Below are positions 15,698 through 24,953 of a DNA stretch of 57,797 nt, piece after piece. The notes beneath the pieces were generated by a model that made no database searches, was not told the DNA's origin, and saw nothing but the letters and a program-made list of their open reading frames with translations. The DNA is from SM23-62 sp964575235 (GTDB taxonomy: Bacteria; Bacteroidota; Bacteroidia; Bacteroidales; SM23-62). How positions within the stretch are numbered: the first letter of the stretch is position 1; the number at the start of each line of letters is the position of its first letter. The position numbers and the translations under genes are program-made. Location of the stretch: contig CAZNQG010000005.1 in NCBI GenBank assembly GCA_964575235.1, positions 1-57,797 on the forward strand, in the 5' to 3' direction.

Positions 15698-18466
15698 ATG
15701 ATCCGAAAGGTATTGTTCTGGACCGTGGCCCTCATCCTGGCCGGGGGTCTCGTGTATGTGTTCCTGGAGCTTCGCCGCGGAAGCATCCAGAAGGTTGAGG
15801 TGATACAGGCCGTTCCGACCGATGCAGCCATGCTGATCAACACCCATGACCTGAACGGTTTCATACGCGAGGAAATGGCCAGGAACAGGATCTGGCAGGA
15901 ACTGGGTGACCTGAAGCATGTGGGACAGTTCCAGGAAGACGTGGATTTCCTGGATTCACTGCTGGCCGCTAACCGGGAGGTGGCCGGCCTCTACAGGGGG
16001 GCGGACCTTTCTTTCTCCCTGCACCTGTCCGGCCACAAACAGCTGGATTACATCCTGTATTATGCCATGCAGGACAAGGGCAGTGAAAAGGATATTTTAC
16101 ATTTTGTGCAGGACAAGATCCCGGACCGGGCCAGCATATCGAACCGGAGGTATAACGAAGTCAGGATTTACGACGTTGCCTTTCCGGGGAACAAGCGGGG
16201 ATTTTCCTTCGCATTCTCCCACGGTCTGCTCCTGCTCAGCCGGTCATCGATCCTGCTGGAGGAATCGATCCGGCAGATCGAACTGAGCCAGGGGGTGGTT
16301 GATGAACCCGGGTTCCGGGATGTTGCCCGGACTGCGGGCAGGAATGTGGAAGGCAACCTGTTCCTTGATTACAGGACCCTTCCGGGCATTGCATCCAGGC
16401 TTTTCAACGAACGCTATTCGGAGCAGGTATCGGAATTCATCCATTTCGCCGACTGGTCGGAGATGGATGTCAACCTGCGGCCGGATGCCATACTCCTGAA
16501 CGGCTTTACCCATTCCGGTTCCTCCCCGGAAGATTTGCTGAGCGTCATCCTGAAGCACCAGCCCCAGCGGCTTGACATCGAAGCCGTAATACCGGAAAAC
16601 ATTACGGCTTTTCTGGCCCTGGGACTGGATGATTTCCCCGAGTTCAAGCGGGATTACATCGAACACCTGGAGATCCACGGAAAGGGTCGGGCCTGGCTCC
16701 GGGAACTGAGAGCCCTGAACGAGAAATACAAAATGGACCTCGATAAGATCTTCCTGCCGGTCATGGACAGGCAGGTGGCACTGGTGCTGACGGACGTAAG
16801 GAACAACGGCTGGGATGAAAATGCCTTCGTGGTCTGCAACACAAAGAGCCGGAGCCTGGCCGAGGAAAAACTCAGGGAGTTTCTCGGCATCATCGCGGGC
16901 AGGGAAGGCATCCCGCTGTCCTCCCTCATCCTGGACCGGCCCATTAACCACGATGTCGATCACACCTTTTACCAGATCCCCGTTCCCTACCTTCCCTCCA
17001 AACTGTTCGGCAGGATGTTCGCGGGCGTTAACAGCAAGTACTGCGCCTTCCACGACAATTACCTGATTTTCGGTAATTCCATAACTTCCCTTTCCCGATA
17101 CATCCATGCAAACCAGCTTGGCAACAACCTGGGAAGCGACCTTGATTTCAACCAGTTCTCCGAGTACCTGGCCTCCCGCTCAAACCTGTATTTCTACCTG
17201 GATATTCCATCGGCCGGAAAGCTGGCGGAACGGTATCTTCGGGGGGACCTGGCCGATAAATTCAACAAGCAGGAGGAACTTTTCTCGAAATTCCAGGCCT
17301 TCGCCTACCAGATAACCTCTGAGAACGACCTGGCCTACAACAACATCATACTGAAATACACCCCGGATATGCGCGAGGATGCCCAGACCGTCTGGGAAAG
17401 CAGGCTGGACTTTCCGGTGGTCACCAAACCCAAGCTGGTGATCAACCATTACACCGGAGAAAAGGAGATTTTCGTGCAGGATGAGGGTAACAACATCTAC
17501 CTTCTGAACAGCTCGGGCAGGATCCTTTGGAAGCAGAAGCTCGGGGGGCGGATCATGAGCGATGTCTACCAGATCGATTATTACAAGAACGGGAAGCTGC
17601 AGCTGCTGTTCAATACAAAAGAGCAGATCCACCTGGTGGACCGGAACGGGAACTACGTGGAGCGGTATCCCGTGACCCTGCGTTCACCCGCAACCAACGG
17701 CCTGGCCCTGTTTGATTATGAACAGAACAGGGACTACCGGATTGCGGTGGCGGGGGAAGACCGCGGTATATACATGTACGACAAGACCGGGAGCCTGGTA
17801 CGGGGCTGGGGTTTCGGCAAAACCGAGGGCAGGGTAAACATGACCCTGAATCATTTCAGGGTGGGAAGCCGGGATTACATCGTATTTGCCGATCATTTTA
17901 CAACCTACATCCTGAACCGCAGGGGGGAGGTGCGGGTCCGGCCGGAAAAACATTTCCCCGTGGCCGCCCATAACAACATCATCCTGGAAAGCAATACAAC
18001 GGGCATCAAGCCCCGCCTTGCGCTCACGGATTCACTGGGACGGGTGCAGTTCATCTATTTTGACGGAACCGTTGAAACCGTGGAGCTGGGGACTTTCACG
18101 GGAGGTCATTATTTCGATTACAGCGACCTGGACGGAAACGGCCGCCGGGAGTTCATCTTTGTCGACGGGAAGGAGCTGAAGGTTTTCGGCCACGACGGAT
18201 CGAAAAAATTTTCCCGCTCCTTTAAATCACCTCTCAGCGAAGCGCCGGTCATATACCAGTTTTCTTACGGCAACAAGAAGATCGGGTTGGTTTCCAGGAA
18301 ATTGAACGAGCTTTACCTGGTCAACAACGACGGCAGCCTTTACAAGGGTTTTCCATTGCTCGGGTCGACCCCCTTCAGCATCGGGGTAATTTCCAAAACC
18401 GACTCCAAATTCAACCTGATCGTAGGAAGTGAGGAAAACTTTTTGTATAATTATTCCGTACAATAA
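15698..18466 (+). CDS. Membrane-anchored conserved Bacteroidota protein (DUF3352-like, with C-terminal propeller-like repeats)
   Basis: 922 residues, unknown function. One N-terminal transmembrane helix (about 5-25, LFWTVALILAGGLVYVFLEL) anchors a large part outside the cytoplasmic face. Residues about 40-560 resemble DUF3352-type proteins (PTDAAMLINTHDLNGF, then alternating strands). From about 570 there are repeated short blade-like units such as NNIYLLNSSGRILWKQKL and YMYDKTGSLVRGW, and near 810 a calcium-loop-like DLDGNGRREFIF, resembling beta-propeller or FG-GAP repeats. It leads an apparent operon with a lipoprotein gene 21 bases downstream and a DUF5723 barrel, suggesting an envelope assembly or scaffold role (inference). 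TATACTTG at 15664-15671 is a one-mismatch -7 box. Confidence 0.7.
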   Translation: MIRKVLFWTVALILAGGLVYVFLELRRGSIQKVEVIQAVPTDAAMLINTHDLNGFIREEMARNRIWQELGDLKHVGQFQEDVDFLDSLLAANREVAGLYRGADLSFSLHLSGHKQLDYILYYAMQDKGSEKDILHFVQDKIPDRASISNRRYNEVRIYDVAFPGNKRGFSFAFSHGLLLLSRSSILLEESIRQIELSQGVVDEPGFRDVARTAGRNVEGNLFLDYRTLPGIASRLFNERYSEQVSEFIHFADWSEMDVNLRPDAILLNGFTHSGSSPEDLLSVILKHQPQRLDIEAVIPENITAFLALGLDDFPEFKRDYIEHLEIHGKGRAWLRELRALNEKYKMDLDKIFLPVMDRQVALVLTDVRNNGWDENAFVVCNTKSRSLAEEKLREFLGIIAGREGIPLSSLILDRPINHDVDHTFYQIPVPYLPSKLFGRMFAGVNSKYCAFHDNYLIFGNSITSLSRYIHANQLGNNLGSDLDFNQFSEYLASRSNLYFYLDIPSAGKLAERYLRGDLADKFNKQEELFSKFQAFAYQITSENDLAYNNIILKYTPDMREDAQTVWESRLDFPVVTKPKLVINHYTGEKEIFVQDEGNNIYLLNSSGRILWKQKLGGRIMSDVYQIDYYKNGKLQLLFNTKEQIHLVDRNGNYVERYPVTLRSPATNGLALFDYEQNRDYRIAVAGEDRGIYMYDKTGSLVRGWGFGKTEGRVNMTLNHFRVGSRDYIVFADHFTTYILNRRGEVRVRPEKHFPVAAHNNIILESNTTGIKPRLALTDSLGRVQFIYFDGTVETVELGTFTGGHYFDYSDLDGNGRREFIFVDGKELKVFGHDGSKKFSRSFKSPLSEAPVIYQFSYGNKKIGLVSRKLNELYLVNNDGSLYKGFPLLGSTPFSIGVISKTDSKFNLIVGSEENFLYNYSVQ

Positions 18467-18487
18467 AGATCTGCAAATCCTTACATC

Positions 18488-20140
18488 ATGTCAATCCTTA
18501 AAAAAATTTTTCCATATGCATTGATCCTTTCTATTGTACTGGCCGGGATCTCGTGCAACGACGACTGGCTGAGGTCCGAATACGATACGACCGTACAATG
18601 GGAAGGCGGCTACAAAGGCCCTCTGGTTTTCGGGAAGCTCAGCCTGAGGGATCTGCTGGAGCAGTACGACTCGACGGGATTCGTCTCGGAGGATAGTACG
18701 GGATTGCTGTACGTGGCCTATTCGAAGGATACGGTACTGTCCGCACCGGAAGTCCTCCAGATCGAGGACCAGAATTTCCTGCAGGTTTTTTTCCGGGTTG
18801 ATTCGACCATCCCCGGATGGTACCTCGATATGCTGGGAGATACCATTCGTTTCAGCCAGGACAAGGGTTTCGAGTTCGAGCGTACAGGCGAGGAACGGAT
18901 CGACAGTGTTCACGTCAAGGCCGGCGAAATGCGGATCTACGTCCGCTCTAGTATCCGGCACGAGGGCATATTGACCATCAGCTCCGACGACGTGTACCTG
19001 GACGGCAAGAAATACAAAGAGGTCATCACGATCAGCGATGCATCCGGAGCGTATGAAGAAACCTTCACCATCCCGATGGACGGGGCAACCGTCCACCTGG
19101 ACAACAGCGTTCCGGATTCATCTTCACTGGACCTGATGTTCGATTTTGACCTGATCAATTCCGGGAACGATATCCTGGCCACGGAAGAGGTGCAGATCAT
19201 CAACTCCTTTCACAACCTTGAGTTTGAAGCCGCCTTCGGTTACATTCCGTATGACAGCCTGCTTATTGACAGGGCAAAGCTGGAATTCAGCCTGCTGGAA
19301 AGCAGTTTCGAGGGGGTTGTTAAGATCGCCAATCCCAGGCTTCACATTACCACGGAAAATTCGATGGGGATCCCCTTCGGCATCGAGCTGAGCGACCTGG
19401 AGGCTTATTTCAGGGACGGCAGCGGACTCGATATTACCGTTGACTCGAACACGATCATCGTTGACGCCCCGACGATTGACATGGTCGGGGAAACCGTCGT
19501 AAAAAAGAACAAGATCGATACGACCAACAGCAATATTTACCAGGCCGCGACATCCAACCTGACGGGTTTCCAGTACTCGATACGGGCCATAGCCAACCCG
19601 GAAGGACCCAGGGAGAATTTCATCCTGGAGGACAGCAAACTGGGGATCAACGTCGAGGCGATCGTACCCATGAACCTGAAAATACAGGATGTGGTCCTGA
19701 GCGACACCCTTGATTTTTCCATTCCCGCGGACAATGAGCTGGACCTGGGACCCGAGAACATCGACTACATGATGATGCGGATCGAGACCGACAACACCAT
19801 GCCGATTGACATGGGCCTGCAGATCTATTTCGTGGACACCCTGAGCTGGAACATTCTGGATTCCCTTTTCCTGGACGACCGGGAACTGTTCCTGTCCGGC
19901 GTGCTGGATTATGAAAGCGGCCGGGTCGTGCAGGCCACACCGAAAGTAACCGAAGTGGAATTAGACCGGGACCAGATCGAACATGCCCTGGATGCAAACG
20001 GGATGCTCATGAAGGCATTCGCGGAGACCGCGGACGATGGCAACCGTTTCGTGAAGTTCTATGCGGACTATTCCCTGGATTTCAAACTGGGAACGCACAT
20101 TGAGCTGAACTTAACGATCGAACCCGACCAGAATGATTAA
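18488..20140 (+). CDS. Uncharacterised lipoprotein, all-beta
   Basis: 550 residues. A signal peptide (FPYALILSIVLAGISC) ends in Cys23, a relaxed lipobox, followed by acidic CNDDW. The rest is rich in short beta strands and Asp/Ser turns with no motif I can name; segments such as LMFDFDLINSGNDILATEEVQIIN and LSDTLDFSIPADNELDLG suggest repeated Ig-like or adhesin-like folds. It is probably an outer-membrane lipoprotein. It lies between the membrane-anchored 922-residue protein and a DUF5723 barrel with spacers of about 21 bases on each side, so the three are cotranscribed and may form one envelope complex (inference). Only Bacteroidota-type homologues are expected. Confidence 0.65.
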   Translation: MSILKKIFPYALILSIVLAGISCNDDWLRSEYDTTVQWEGGYKGPLVFGKLSLRDLLEQYDSTGFVSEDSTGLLYVAYSKDTVLSAPEVLQIEDQNFLQVFFRVDSTIPGWYLDMLGDTIRFSQDKGFEFERTGEERIDSVHVKAGEMRIYVRSSIRHEGILTISSDDVYLDGKKYKEVITISDASGAYEETFTIPMDGATVHLDNSVPDSSSLDLMFDFDLINSGNDILATEEVQIINSFHNLEFEAAFGYIPYDSLLIDRAKLEFSLLESSFEGVVKIANPRLHITTENSMGIPFGIELSDLEAYFRDGSGLDITVDSNTIIVDAPTIDMVGETVVKKNKIDTTNSNIYQAATSNLTGFQYSIRAIANPEGPRENFILEDSKLGINVEAIVPMNLKIQDVVLSDTLDFSIPADNELDLGPENIDYMMMRIETDNTMPIDMGLQIYFVDTLSWNILDSLFLDDRELFLSGVLDYESGRVVQATPKVTEVELDRDQIEHALDANGMLMKAFAETADDGNRFVKFYADYSLDFKLGTHIELNLTIEPDQND

Positions 20141-20161
20141 AACACCACAAACCGATCCATA

Positions 20162-21649
20162 ATGGCAATCAGAATCCTGCTCCGATATTCCCTGCCGGTA
20201 TTTCTTGTCCTGGTGTTTCTTCACCCGGGGGCATCCGGGCAATTCGGCAACACCTATTACCACATGCACCTCGTACCGCAGGCAAACCAGCTGAACCCGG
20301 CCTTCCAGCCGGAATGCAACGGTTACCTGGGATTGGTGTCGCCCATACGTTTCAATGTGGAATCCAGCTCCCTTACCTACGGGGACATTTTTGCATGGAA
20401 CAGTTCCGAGAGGAAATACATGACCTTCATGCATCCTTCGGGGGACAAGGACCGGTTCATGGATGCCCTGCAACCGGTCAACGTGGTACGGGCCGAGGTG
20501 GTATCAAGCCTGCTATCCTTCGGATGGCGTAAGGAAAATCTATTCTTCACCATGGATTTTTCGGAACGCATCATCCAGGAGATCTCCTTCCCGGAAGATT
20601 TCGCTGAATTCTTGATCTACGGAAACAAAAACATAAGCGATTTCAATTTCAGCGACCTTTCCGAGAACCTGACTCATTTTCACCAGATTTCACTCGGGGC
20701 TTCCTACAACCTGGAGGATGAAATGCAATTCGGAATCCGGGCCAAGATCCTGCTGGGAGGGGCGAATGCCACAACACGCAGGTCGGATGTCAGCATGAAA
20801 ACCTCCATCGAGGAATGGGACATCAAATCGGATATCAAGGTGGATGCCTCCATACCTTTCCTGGAGAGCGTACCGCTTGACGACGAAGGGTTCCTGGACA
20901 TGGACAGCATCGCAAATATCCTGGACCTGGAAGACACCACCCTTTTCGATATCCTGTTCGGACTGCCGGGCGAGGGGTCGGACCTTTTAACCCCCGGAGG
21001 ATTGAAAACCATTGGGGGAATTAAGAACCCCGGCATAGCCATAGATTTCGGTTTCAGCTACACCCCCATTGAAAAACTGACCGTTTCGGCCAGCGTGGTG
21101 GACCTGGGATTCATACGCTGGAAGAATTACGTTTACAATTTCGAGCAGAACCTGGATTATACCTTCGACGGAATTGAATTCAAGCTGGAAGAGGATTATT
21201 CACCCGGGGAGGCCCTGCTGGATTCCCTGAAGCAGGACCTGAGAATAAGAGTCACGAAGGATCCTTACACCACCATGATGACCGGGAAGGTATACCTGGG
21301 AGCAGCTTACGACCTGCGGGAATGGATCCGCTTCGGAGGGGTCTTCCGGACCCGGATCCATAACTACCGATTCTACAACCAGTTCACCGTCTCGGCCAAT
21401 TTCAGGCCCATTTCAATGTTCAGCGCAAGCTTCAGCTACTCGATCATGGGGGGCAGTTATATGAACCTGGGACTCGGAATATCCCTGCGCCTCGGTCCCC
21501 TGAACCTGTACTTCATTACCGACCAGGCCCCCTCGGCCTACTTCTTCCCGCAGGAATTTTCATCGCTGAATTTCAGGATGGGACTGAACATCGTCTGGGG
21601 ATGTGCGGCCGTGCCGAAGGCCATGAAAGACCGGCCGCTTATCGATTGA
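20162..21649 (+). CDS. DUF5723 family outer-membrane beta-barrel protein
   Basis: 495 residues. A signal peptide (about 1-28, ending GASGQ) is followed by FGNTYYHMHLVPQANQLNPAFQP, the opening of DUF5723, which echoes the PorP/SprF-type start. The body consists of amphipathic strands (WIRFGGVFRTRIHNYRFYNQFTVSANFRP) and a mid-protein acidic, poorly conserved insertion (about 215-300). The end of the barrel reads FRMGLNIVWGC rather than a terminal Phe. Function is unknown; members are surface barrels of Bacteroidota. It is the third gene of the envelope operon; DUF4834 follows after about 80 bases. Confidence 0.78.
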   Translation: MAIRILLRYSLPVFLVLVFLHPGASGQFGNTYYHMHLVPQANQLNPAFQPECNGYLGLVSPIRFNVESSSLTYGDIFAWNSSERKYMTFMHPSGDKDRFMDALQPVNVVRAEVVSSLLSFGWRKENLFFTMDFSERIIQEISFPEDFAEFLIYGNKNISDFNFSDLSENLTHFHQISLGASYNLEDEMQFGIRAKILLGGANATTRRSDVSMKTSIEEWDIKSDIKVDASIPFLESVPLDDEGFLDMDSIANILDLEDTTLFDILFGLPGEGSDLLTPGGLKTIGGIKNPGIAIDFGFSYTPIEKLTVSASVVDLGFIRWKNYVYNFEQNLDYTFDGIEFKLEEDYSPGEALLDSLKQDLRIRVTKDPYTTMMTGKVYLGAAYDLREWIRFGGVFRTRIHNYRFYNQFTVSANFRPISMFSASFSYSIMGGSYMNLGLGISLRLGPLNLYFITDQAPSAYFFPQEFSSLNFRMGLNIVWGCAAVPKAMKDRPLID

Positions 21650-21731
21650 AACAGGGGAATGCCTTCCGGTACGATCCCCGGTATAATGGGAAACGGCCGG
21701 GAGACCCGGCCCCGGTTGATTTAAATCCTGT

Positions 21732-21980
21732 ATGACAACTGCACTGCGGATAATTCTGATCGCCCTTGTGGTCTGGTACCTGATCCGGATCGTTATCCGC
21801 TATATTATTCCGGCGCTTTTAGGAAGGAGGGAGAAAGACCGGGCTCCTTCCGGTCAGAGGGAAAAGGAATTCCGCAAGTCCACCCGGCAGGGGGATGTGA
21901 CCATCACCGACTACGGCAGGCCTTCGAAGGATGTAAATGCCGACCAAGGGGATTACGTGGATTACGAGGAAGTGGATTGA
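21732..21980 (+). CDS. DUF4834 family small membrane protein
   Basis: 82 residues. One N-terminal transmembrane helix (about 4-28, LRIILIALVVWYLIRIVIRYIIPALL) is followed by a charged tail rich in Arg, Lys, Asp and Glu ending in DYVDYEEVD. This matches DUF4834, a short Bacteroidota family of unknown function. It is the last gene of the plus-strand envelope cluster and is closed by a strong hairpin terminator 20 bases downstream. Confidence 0.8.
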   Translation: MTTALRIILIALVVWYLIRIVIRYIIPALLGRREKDRAPSGQREKEFRKSTRQGDVTITDYGRPSKDVNADQGDYVDYEEVD

Positions 21981-21991
21981 ACCGGCCCCGG

Positions 21992-22036
21992 CAAAAAAAC
22001 ACCATGGTCCCGCAGCGCGGGACCATGGCTTTTTTG
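21992..22036. terminator. Bidirectional rho-independent terminator
   Basis: A perfect 11-bp stem CCATGGTCCCG/CGGGACCATGG (22002-22012, 22018-22028) with a 5-base loop. An A run precedes it and a T run follows (22030-22035), so it works on both strands. It separates the convergent DUF4834 gene (+) and sulfur operon (-). Confidence 0.9.
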
Positions 22037-22102
22037 AGGCCTTATTGAGATGAGAGTTGAGAGTCGGCCACGTTGAGAATTCCTTGTTGTGAGGCCTGCG
22101 GC

Positions 22103-22609
22103 CTAGGTAAAGATGATCTGGGTACCTTCTCCGCCCGACATGGCATAAAGGTCTCCCACGGTGATCACATCCTTGACGTTGTCGTCCAGGTCTTCCCTTT
22201 TCAGCTTGAACATATCGAACGCCAGTTTGCAGGCGTAAATCTCGCCTCCCCCGGCCACGATCATCTCGATGAATTCATCGACGGGCGGAACGTCAAGGGC
22301 TGCCATTTGTTTCTTCATCATGGCCGATACCCCGGCCTCAACGCCCGGGAGCATGCCCAGGAGGGTCGGGAAGGGGAGTCCGCCGGGCATACGCATGGCA
22401 GGATTTCCAACGGTTCCCGTCTGGAGCCTGTTCTGCCTCTTCTTGATGATGGCATCCAGGCCGAAGAACGTAAAGAAAAGCTTGGTTTCGATGCCTTCCA
22501 TCACGGCCCCATTGGCCATCACCAGTCCCGCGTAAACATCCTCGATGGTCCCTTTTGCCACAATGATCATTACCTTCTTCAGGGGTGTTTCTTTTATTTC
22601 GTCAGCCAT
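22103..22609 (-). CDS. DsrE/DsrF-like family protein (DsrE2 type)
   Basis: 168-residue cytoplasmic protein of the DsrE/F/H-like superfamily. The N-terminal KVMIIVAKGTIEDVYAGLVMANGAVMEGIETKLFFTFFGLDAI is the Rossmann-like core. A Met/Pro-rich middle (about 70-100) and GGEIYACKLAFDMF with Cys127 match the long DsrE2 subgroup, whose single conserved Cys can carry sulfane sulfur. Cys127 is the only cysteine in the protein. It is the last gene of a four-gene operon with SQR, DUF1641 and the DsrC/TusE-like gene, 25 bases after the latter. It probably accepts persulfide generated by sulfide oxidation (inference from context). Confidence 0.88.
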   Translation of the reverse strand: MADEIKETPLKKVMIIVAKGTIEDVYAGLVMANGAVMEGIETKLFFTFFGLDAIIKKRQNRLQTGTVGNPAMRMPGGLPFPTLLGMLPGVEAGVSAMMKKQMAALDVPPVDEFIEMIVAGGGEIYACKLAFDMFKLKREDLDDNVKDVITVGDLYAMSGGEGTQIIFT

Positions 22610-22634
22610 AACAATGGTTTTTTAAGTTTAATCG

Positions 22635-22946
22635 TTACACACAGGAAGTCGGCTTCGGGATGCCGGCGATCCTGGAGGATTTCTTCAGGGGTCCACCGGG
22701 AAAAAGGGTATAGAGTCCCTTGATATCGGTGATCCCGGACTTTCCAACCATTCGGATGGTAAGCTGGGTTCCCTTGGCATGTTCGGTCCTCAGGTATTCG
22801 ACAACCTCAAGATGCTTATCGGTCAGCTCGATGCCTTCTTCTTTTGCGATCTCGGCGGCGATGTCCTTGTTCCACTGGGAAGGGTCCTTCAGGTACCCGT
22901 CGTCGGTGATCTCAACATTGACGCCTGCATACGTTTTAGTAGCCAT
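22635..22946 (-). CDS. TusE/DsrC family sulfur-relay protein
   Basis: 103 residues, the usual length. The family pattern is clear: DDGYLKDPSQWNKDIA, EEGIELTDKHLEVVEYLR, and the C-terminal swinging arm AGIPKPTSCV, whose penultimate Cys102 (CysA) is the sulfur-carrying residue. DsrC proteins of sulfate reducers and sulfur oxidisers have a second Cys eleven residues earlier; here that position is Ser91 (KKSSR). By that criterion it is TusE-like, able to carry a persulfide but not to form the DsrC intramolecular trisulfide or disulfide. No dsrAB is in the window. The gene lies between DUF1641 and the DsrE-like gene. Confidence 0.9.
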   Translation of the reverse strand: MATKTYAGVNVEITDDGYLKDPSQWNKDIAAEIAKEEGIELTDKHLEVVEYLRTEHAKGTQLTIRMVGKSGITDIKGLYTLFPGGPLKKSSRIAGIPKPTSCV

Positions 22947-22982
22947 AATTGATGATTTTAATGATGTATTTGAAAATATGTA

Positions 22983-23666
22983 TTACGATGTAGCGGGTAT
23001 TGCATTTTCCTTCGAGAGATTTTTCAAGAAGGTGATCATGAATCCGATGCCCTTCCTTATTTCCGGGCTCCTCATTTCCTTCATGGCCTTCCAGAGCGTG
23101 TATTCGGGAATGTCGTCGATCTCCAGTTTCTGGAATACGTTGACCGCGTTGTTCATGGCCTGCAGCATATCGGGCTGGGTCATGTTCTTGACCGTGTCCA
23201 TGACGGTTACGATGTTATCGGCCAGGAGCCTTACGTCCTCGCCGGAATAATGGGTCACGACGTTGTCCATGGCCCTCATCATCTCTCGGACGAATTCGAA
23301 ATATCCTTTCCGTTCCATTTCGGCCATTTTCCGGATGCCATCGATGATGGTTTCCCTCACCACGGGCCCCATATCCTGCATCAGGTCGTACATGGAATCG
23401 AAGGTATCCATGACCCAGGTGAATTTGTCGACGTTCTTCAGGAATTTAAACGACAGGTACTTCAGATCGTCCCAGTTCAGCTCAACGCCCTGCCGGTCCA
23501 GTTCCTCCACCGTGCTCCGGAAGGCATCCCTGGCAATGATGTTCACGTCGGCCACCAGGTCATCCATGCGCTCGCTGCGCTGTTTCTGCGTCATGGCGCA
23601 TTCCAGGATGGCGTCCAGCTTTACGTTGATGTCATCGATCTGTCTCTGTAGATCTTTATCTGCCAT
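22983..23666 (-). CDS. DUF1641 domain protein
   Basis: 227 residues, mostly alpha-helical, without signal peptide or membrane segment. It starts with a likely coiled coil (LQRQIDDINVKLDAILECAMTQKQRSERMDDLV). The C-terminal half carries the DUF1641 signature (PEYTLWKAMKEMRSPEIRKGIGFMITFLKNL). DUF1641 proteins recur beside SQR-type flavoproteins and formate dehydrogenase genes, but their biochemical role is not established. The gene is 12 bases downstream of the SQR-like gene and so tightly coupled. An accessory or membrane-recruitment role for the flavoprotein is a guess. Confidence 0.85.
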   Translation of the reverse strand: MADKDLQRQIDDINVKLDAILECAMTQKQRSERMDDLVADVNIIARDAFRSTVEELDRQGVELNWDDLKYLSFKFLKNVDKFTWVMDTFDSMYDLMQDMGPVVRETIIDGIRKMAEMERKGYFEFVREMMRAMDNVVTHYSGEDVRLLADNIVTVMDTVKNMTQPDMLQAMNNAVNVFQKLEIDDIPEYTLWKAMKEMRSPEIRKGIGFMITFLKNLSKENAIPATS

Positions 23667-23678
23667 GGTTCACAGGTT

Positions 23679-24908
23679 TTAGAGTATCTTGCCGGCCATG
23701 GTCATTTCATTCTCGATGGGCATTTCTTTGCCTTTCAGAAGGATATGCCAGTAAATCCAGCGGAAAAGGACCTTCCCGTAATGGTTCATCTTGGTGTTCT
23801 GAAGCAACCCGAAGGGTCCGATTCCCGGCAGGGGGTAAGTCCCGGGAAGGGGTTCGGTATCGTAATTGAAATCGATGATGGAGCCCATTCCGAAGCCGGT
23901 CTCTATGTAACAGTTGGAATGACCGTCGAATTTTGCCTTCAATTCCCTTCCCTTCATGGCGCACATCAGGTTCTCGTAAACGACCTCCGCAGCGAAATGA
24001 ACCACGGAGCCGGCCTTGGATGTGGGAATGTTTGCCGCATCGCCGAGGACGAAAATGTTTTCGTACTTCTCGGAACGAAGCGTGTACTTATCGGTCGGGA
24101 TAAATCCCAGGTCATCGCCCAATCCGCTCCGGATGACCATTTCACTGCCCATGTTAACCGGGACGATGGTCAGGATATCGAAGGGGATCTTCTTCTCGTC
24201 GTAGGAGACCAGTTGCTTGTTGTCGTTGTCCACGCTCTCTATATAGAATTCGGGTATGACCTCGATGTTCTTCTCCTGCATCAGCTCACCCAGCATTTTC
24301 GAGGACCTTGGCTTGGTGAAAGCGCCCGGCAATGGCGTGACGAACCTGATGTTCACCTTGTCTCGGATGCCGATTTCGTGAAAGTAATGGTCGGCAAGGA
24401 AGACGAATTCCAGGGGTGCCACAGGGCATTTAAAGGGCATTTCGGCGATGGCCATTACCAGGTCGCCTCCCTGCCATTCCCTGAAGCGGTCTGCCAGGGC
24501 CACGGCGCCTTCGATGGTATAGAAATCAAAAATATCCTTGTACCAGAGTTTGTCCTTAAGTCCCGGAGTCTCTTCCGGCACGGTCCTTGTCCCGGTGGCG
24601 ATGATCAGGAAATCATAGGGCAGCACCTTTCCCCCTTCCAGCAAAACCTTGTTGTTATCCGGATCCACCCGGTCGATGGGGTTGTATATAAGCTTAACTC
24701 CGGCAGGGATGAAGTCGGCCTTTGGCTTCATCACGTCCTGGCGGTTGTAGATCCCGAAGGGTATGAACAAGAAACCGGGCTGGTAGTAGTGCGTCTCATG
24801 CTGGTCGATGATGGTGATCTCCCATTCCGAACGGTCCAGGACCTTTCTGAGTTTATTGACCATGATGGTACCGCCGGTACCCGCTCCGAGAACAACTAGT
24901 TTCTTCAT
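23679..24908 (-). CDS. Sulfide:quinone oxidoreductase-type flavoprotein
   Basis: 409 residues with two dinucleotide-binding regions. The FAD fold starts directly at MKKLVVLGAGTGGT (GxGxxG, residues 8-13), ATGTRTVPEETPG is the usual ATG motif, and NIFVLGDAANIPTSKAG is the FAD-ribityl motif. C161 (MPFKCPVAPLE) and C333 (SNCYIETG) sit where SQRs keep their redox cysteines; C316 is a third. The C-terminal segment (YGKVLFRWIYWHILLKG) is amphipathic and likely membrane-associated. SQR oxidises sulfide and passes electrons to quinone. The start at 24908 fits the family; the open frame extends upstream without similarity. It is the first gene of the sulfur operon. Confidence 0.9.
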   Translation of the reverse strand: MKKLVVLGAGTGGTIMVNKLRKVLDRSEWEITIIDQHETHYYQPGFLFIPFGIYNRQDVMKPKADFIPAGVKLIYNPIDRVDPDNNKVLLEGGKVLPYDFLIIATGTRTVPEETPGLKDKLWYKDIFDFYTIEGAVALADRFREWQGGDLVMAIAEMPFKCPVAPLEFVFLADHYFHEIGIRDKVNIRFVTPLPGAFTKPRSSKMLGELMQEKNIEVIPEFYIESVDNDNKQLVSYDEKKIPFDILTIVPVNMGSEMVIRSGLGDDLGFIPTDKYTLRSEKYENIFVLGDAANIPTSKAGSVVHFAAEVVYENLMCAMKGRELKAKFDGHSNCYIETGFGMGSIIDFNYDTEPLPGTYPLPGIGPFGLLQNTKMNHYGKVLFRWIYWHILLKGKEMPIENEMTMAGKIL

Positions 24909-24953
24909 GATTCTATTAAAGCTTTTATAGAAAATTATTTCAATATCGGGCCA

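Noticed and set aside
23745..24899. Open frame of 384 codons on the plus strand opposite SQR
   Set aside because: Shadow of the SQR gene; His/Gly/Val-rich composition typical of reversed coding.
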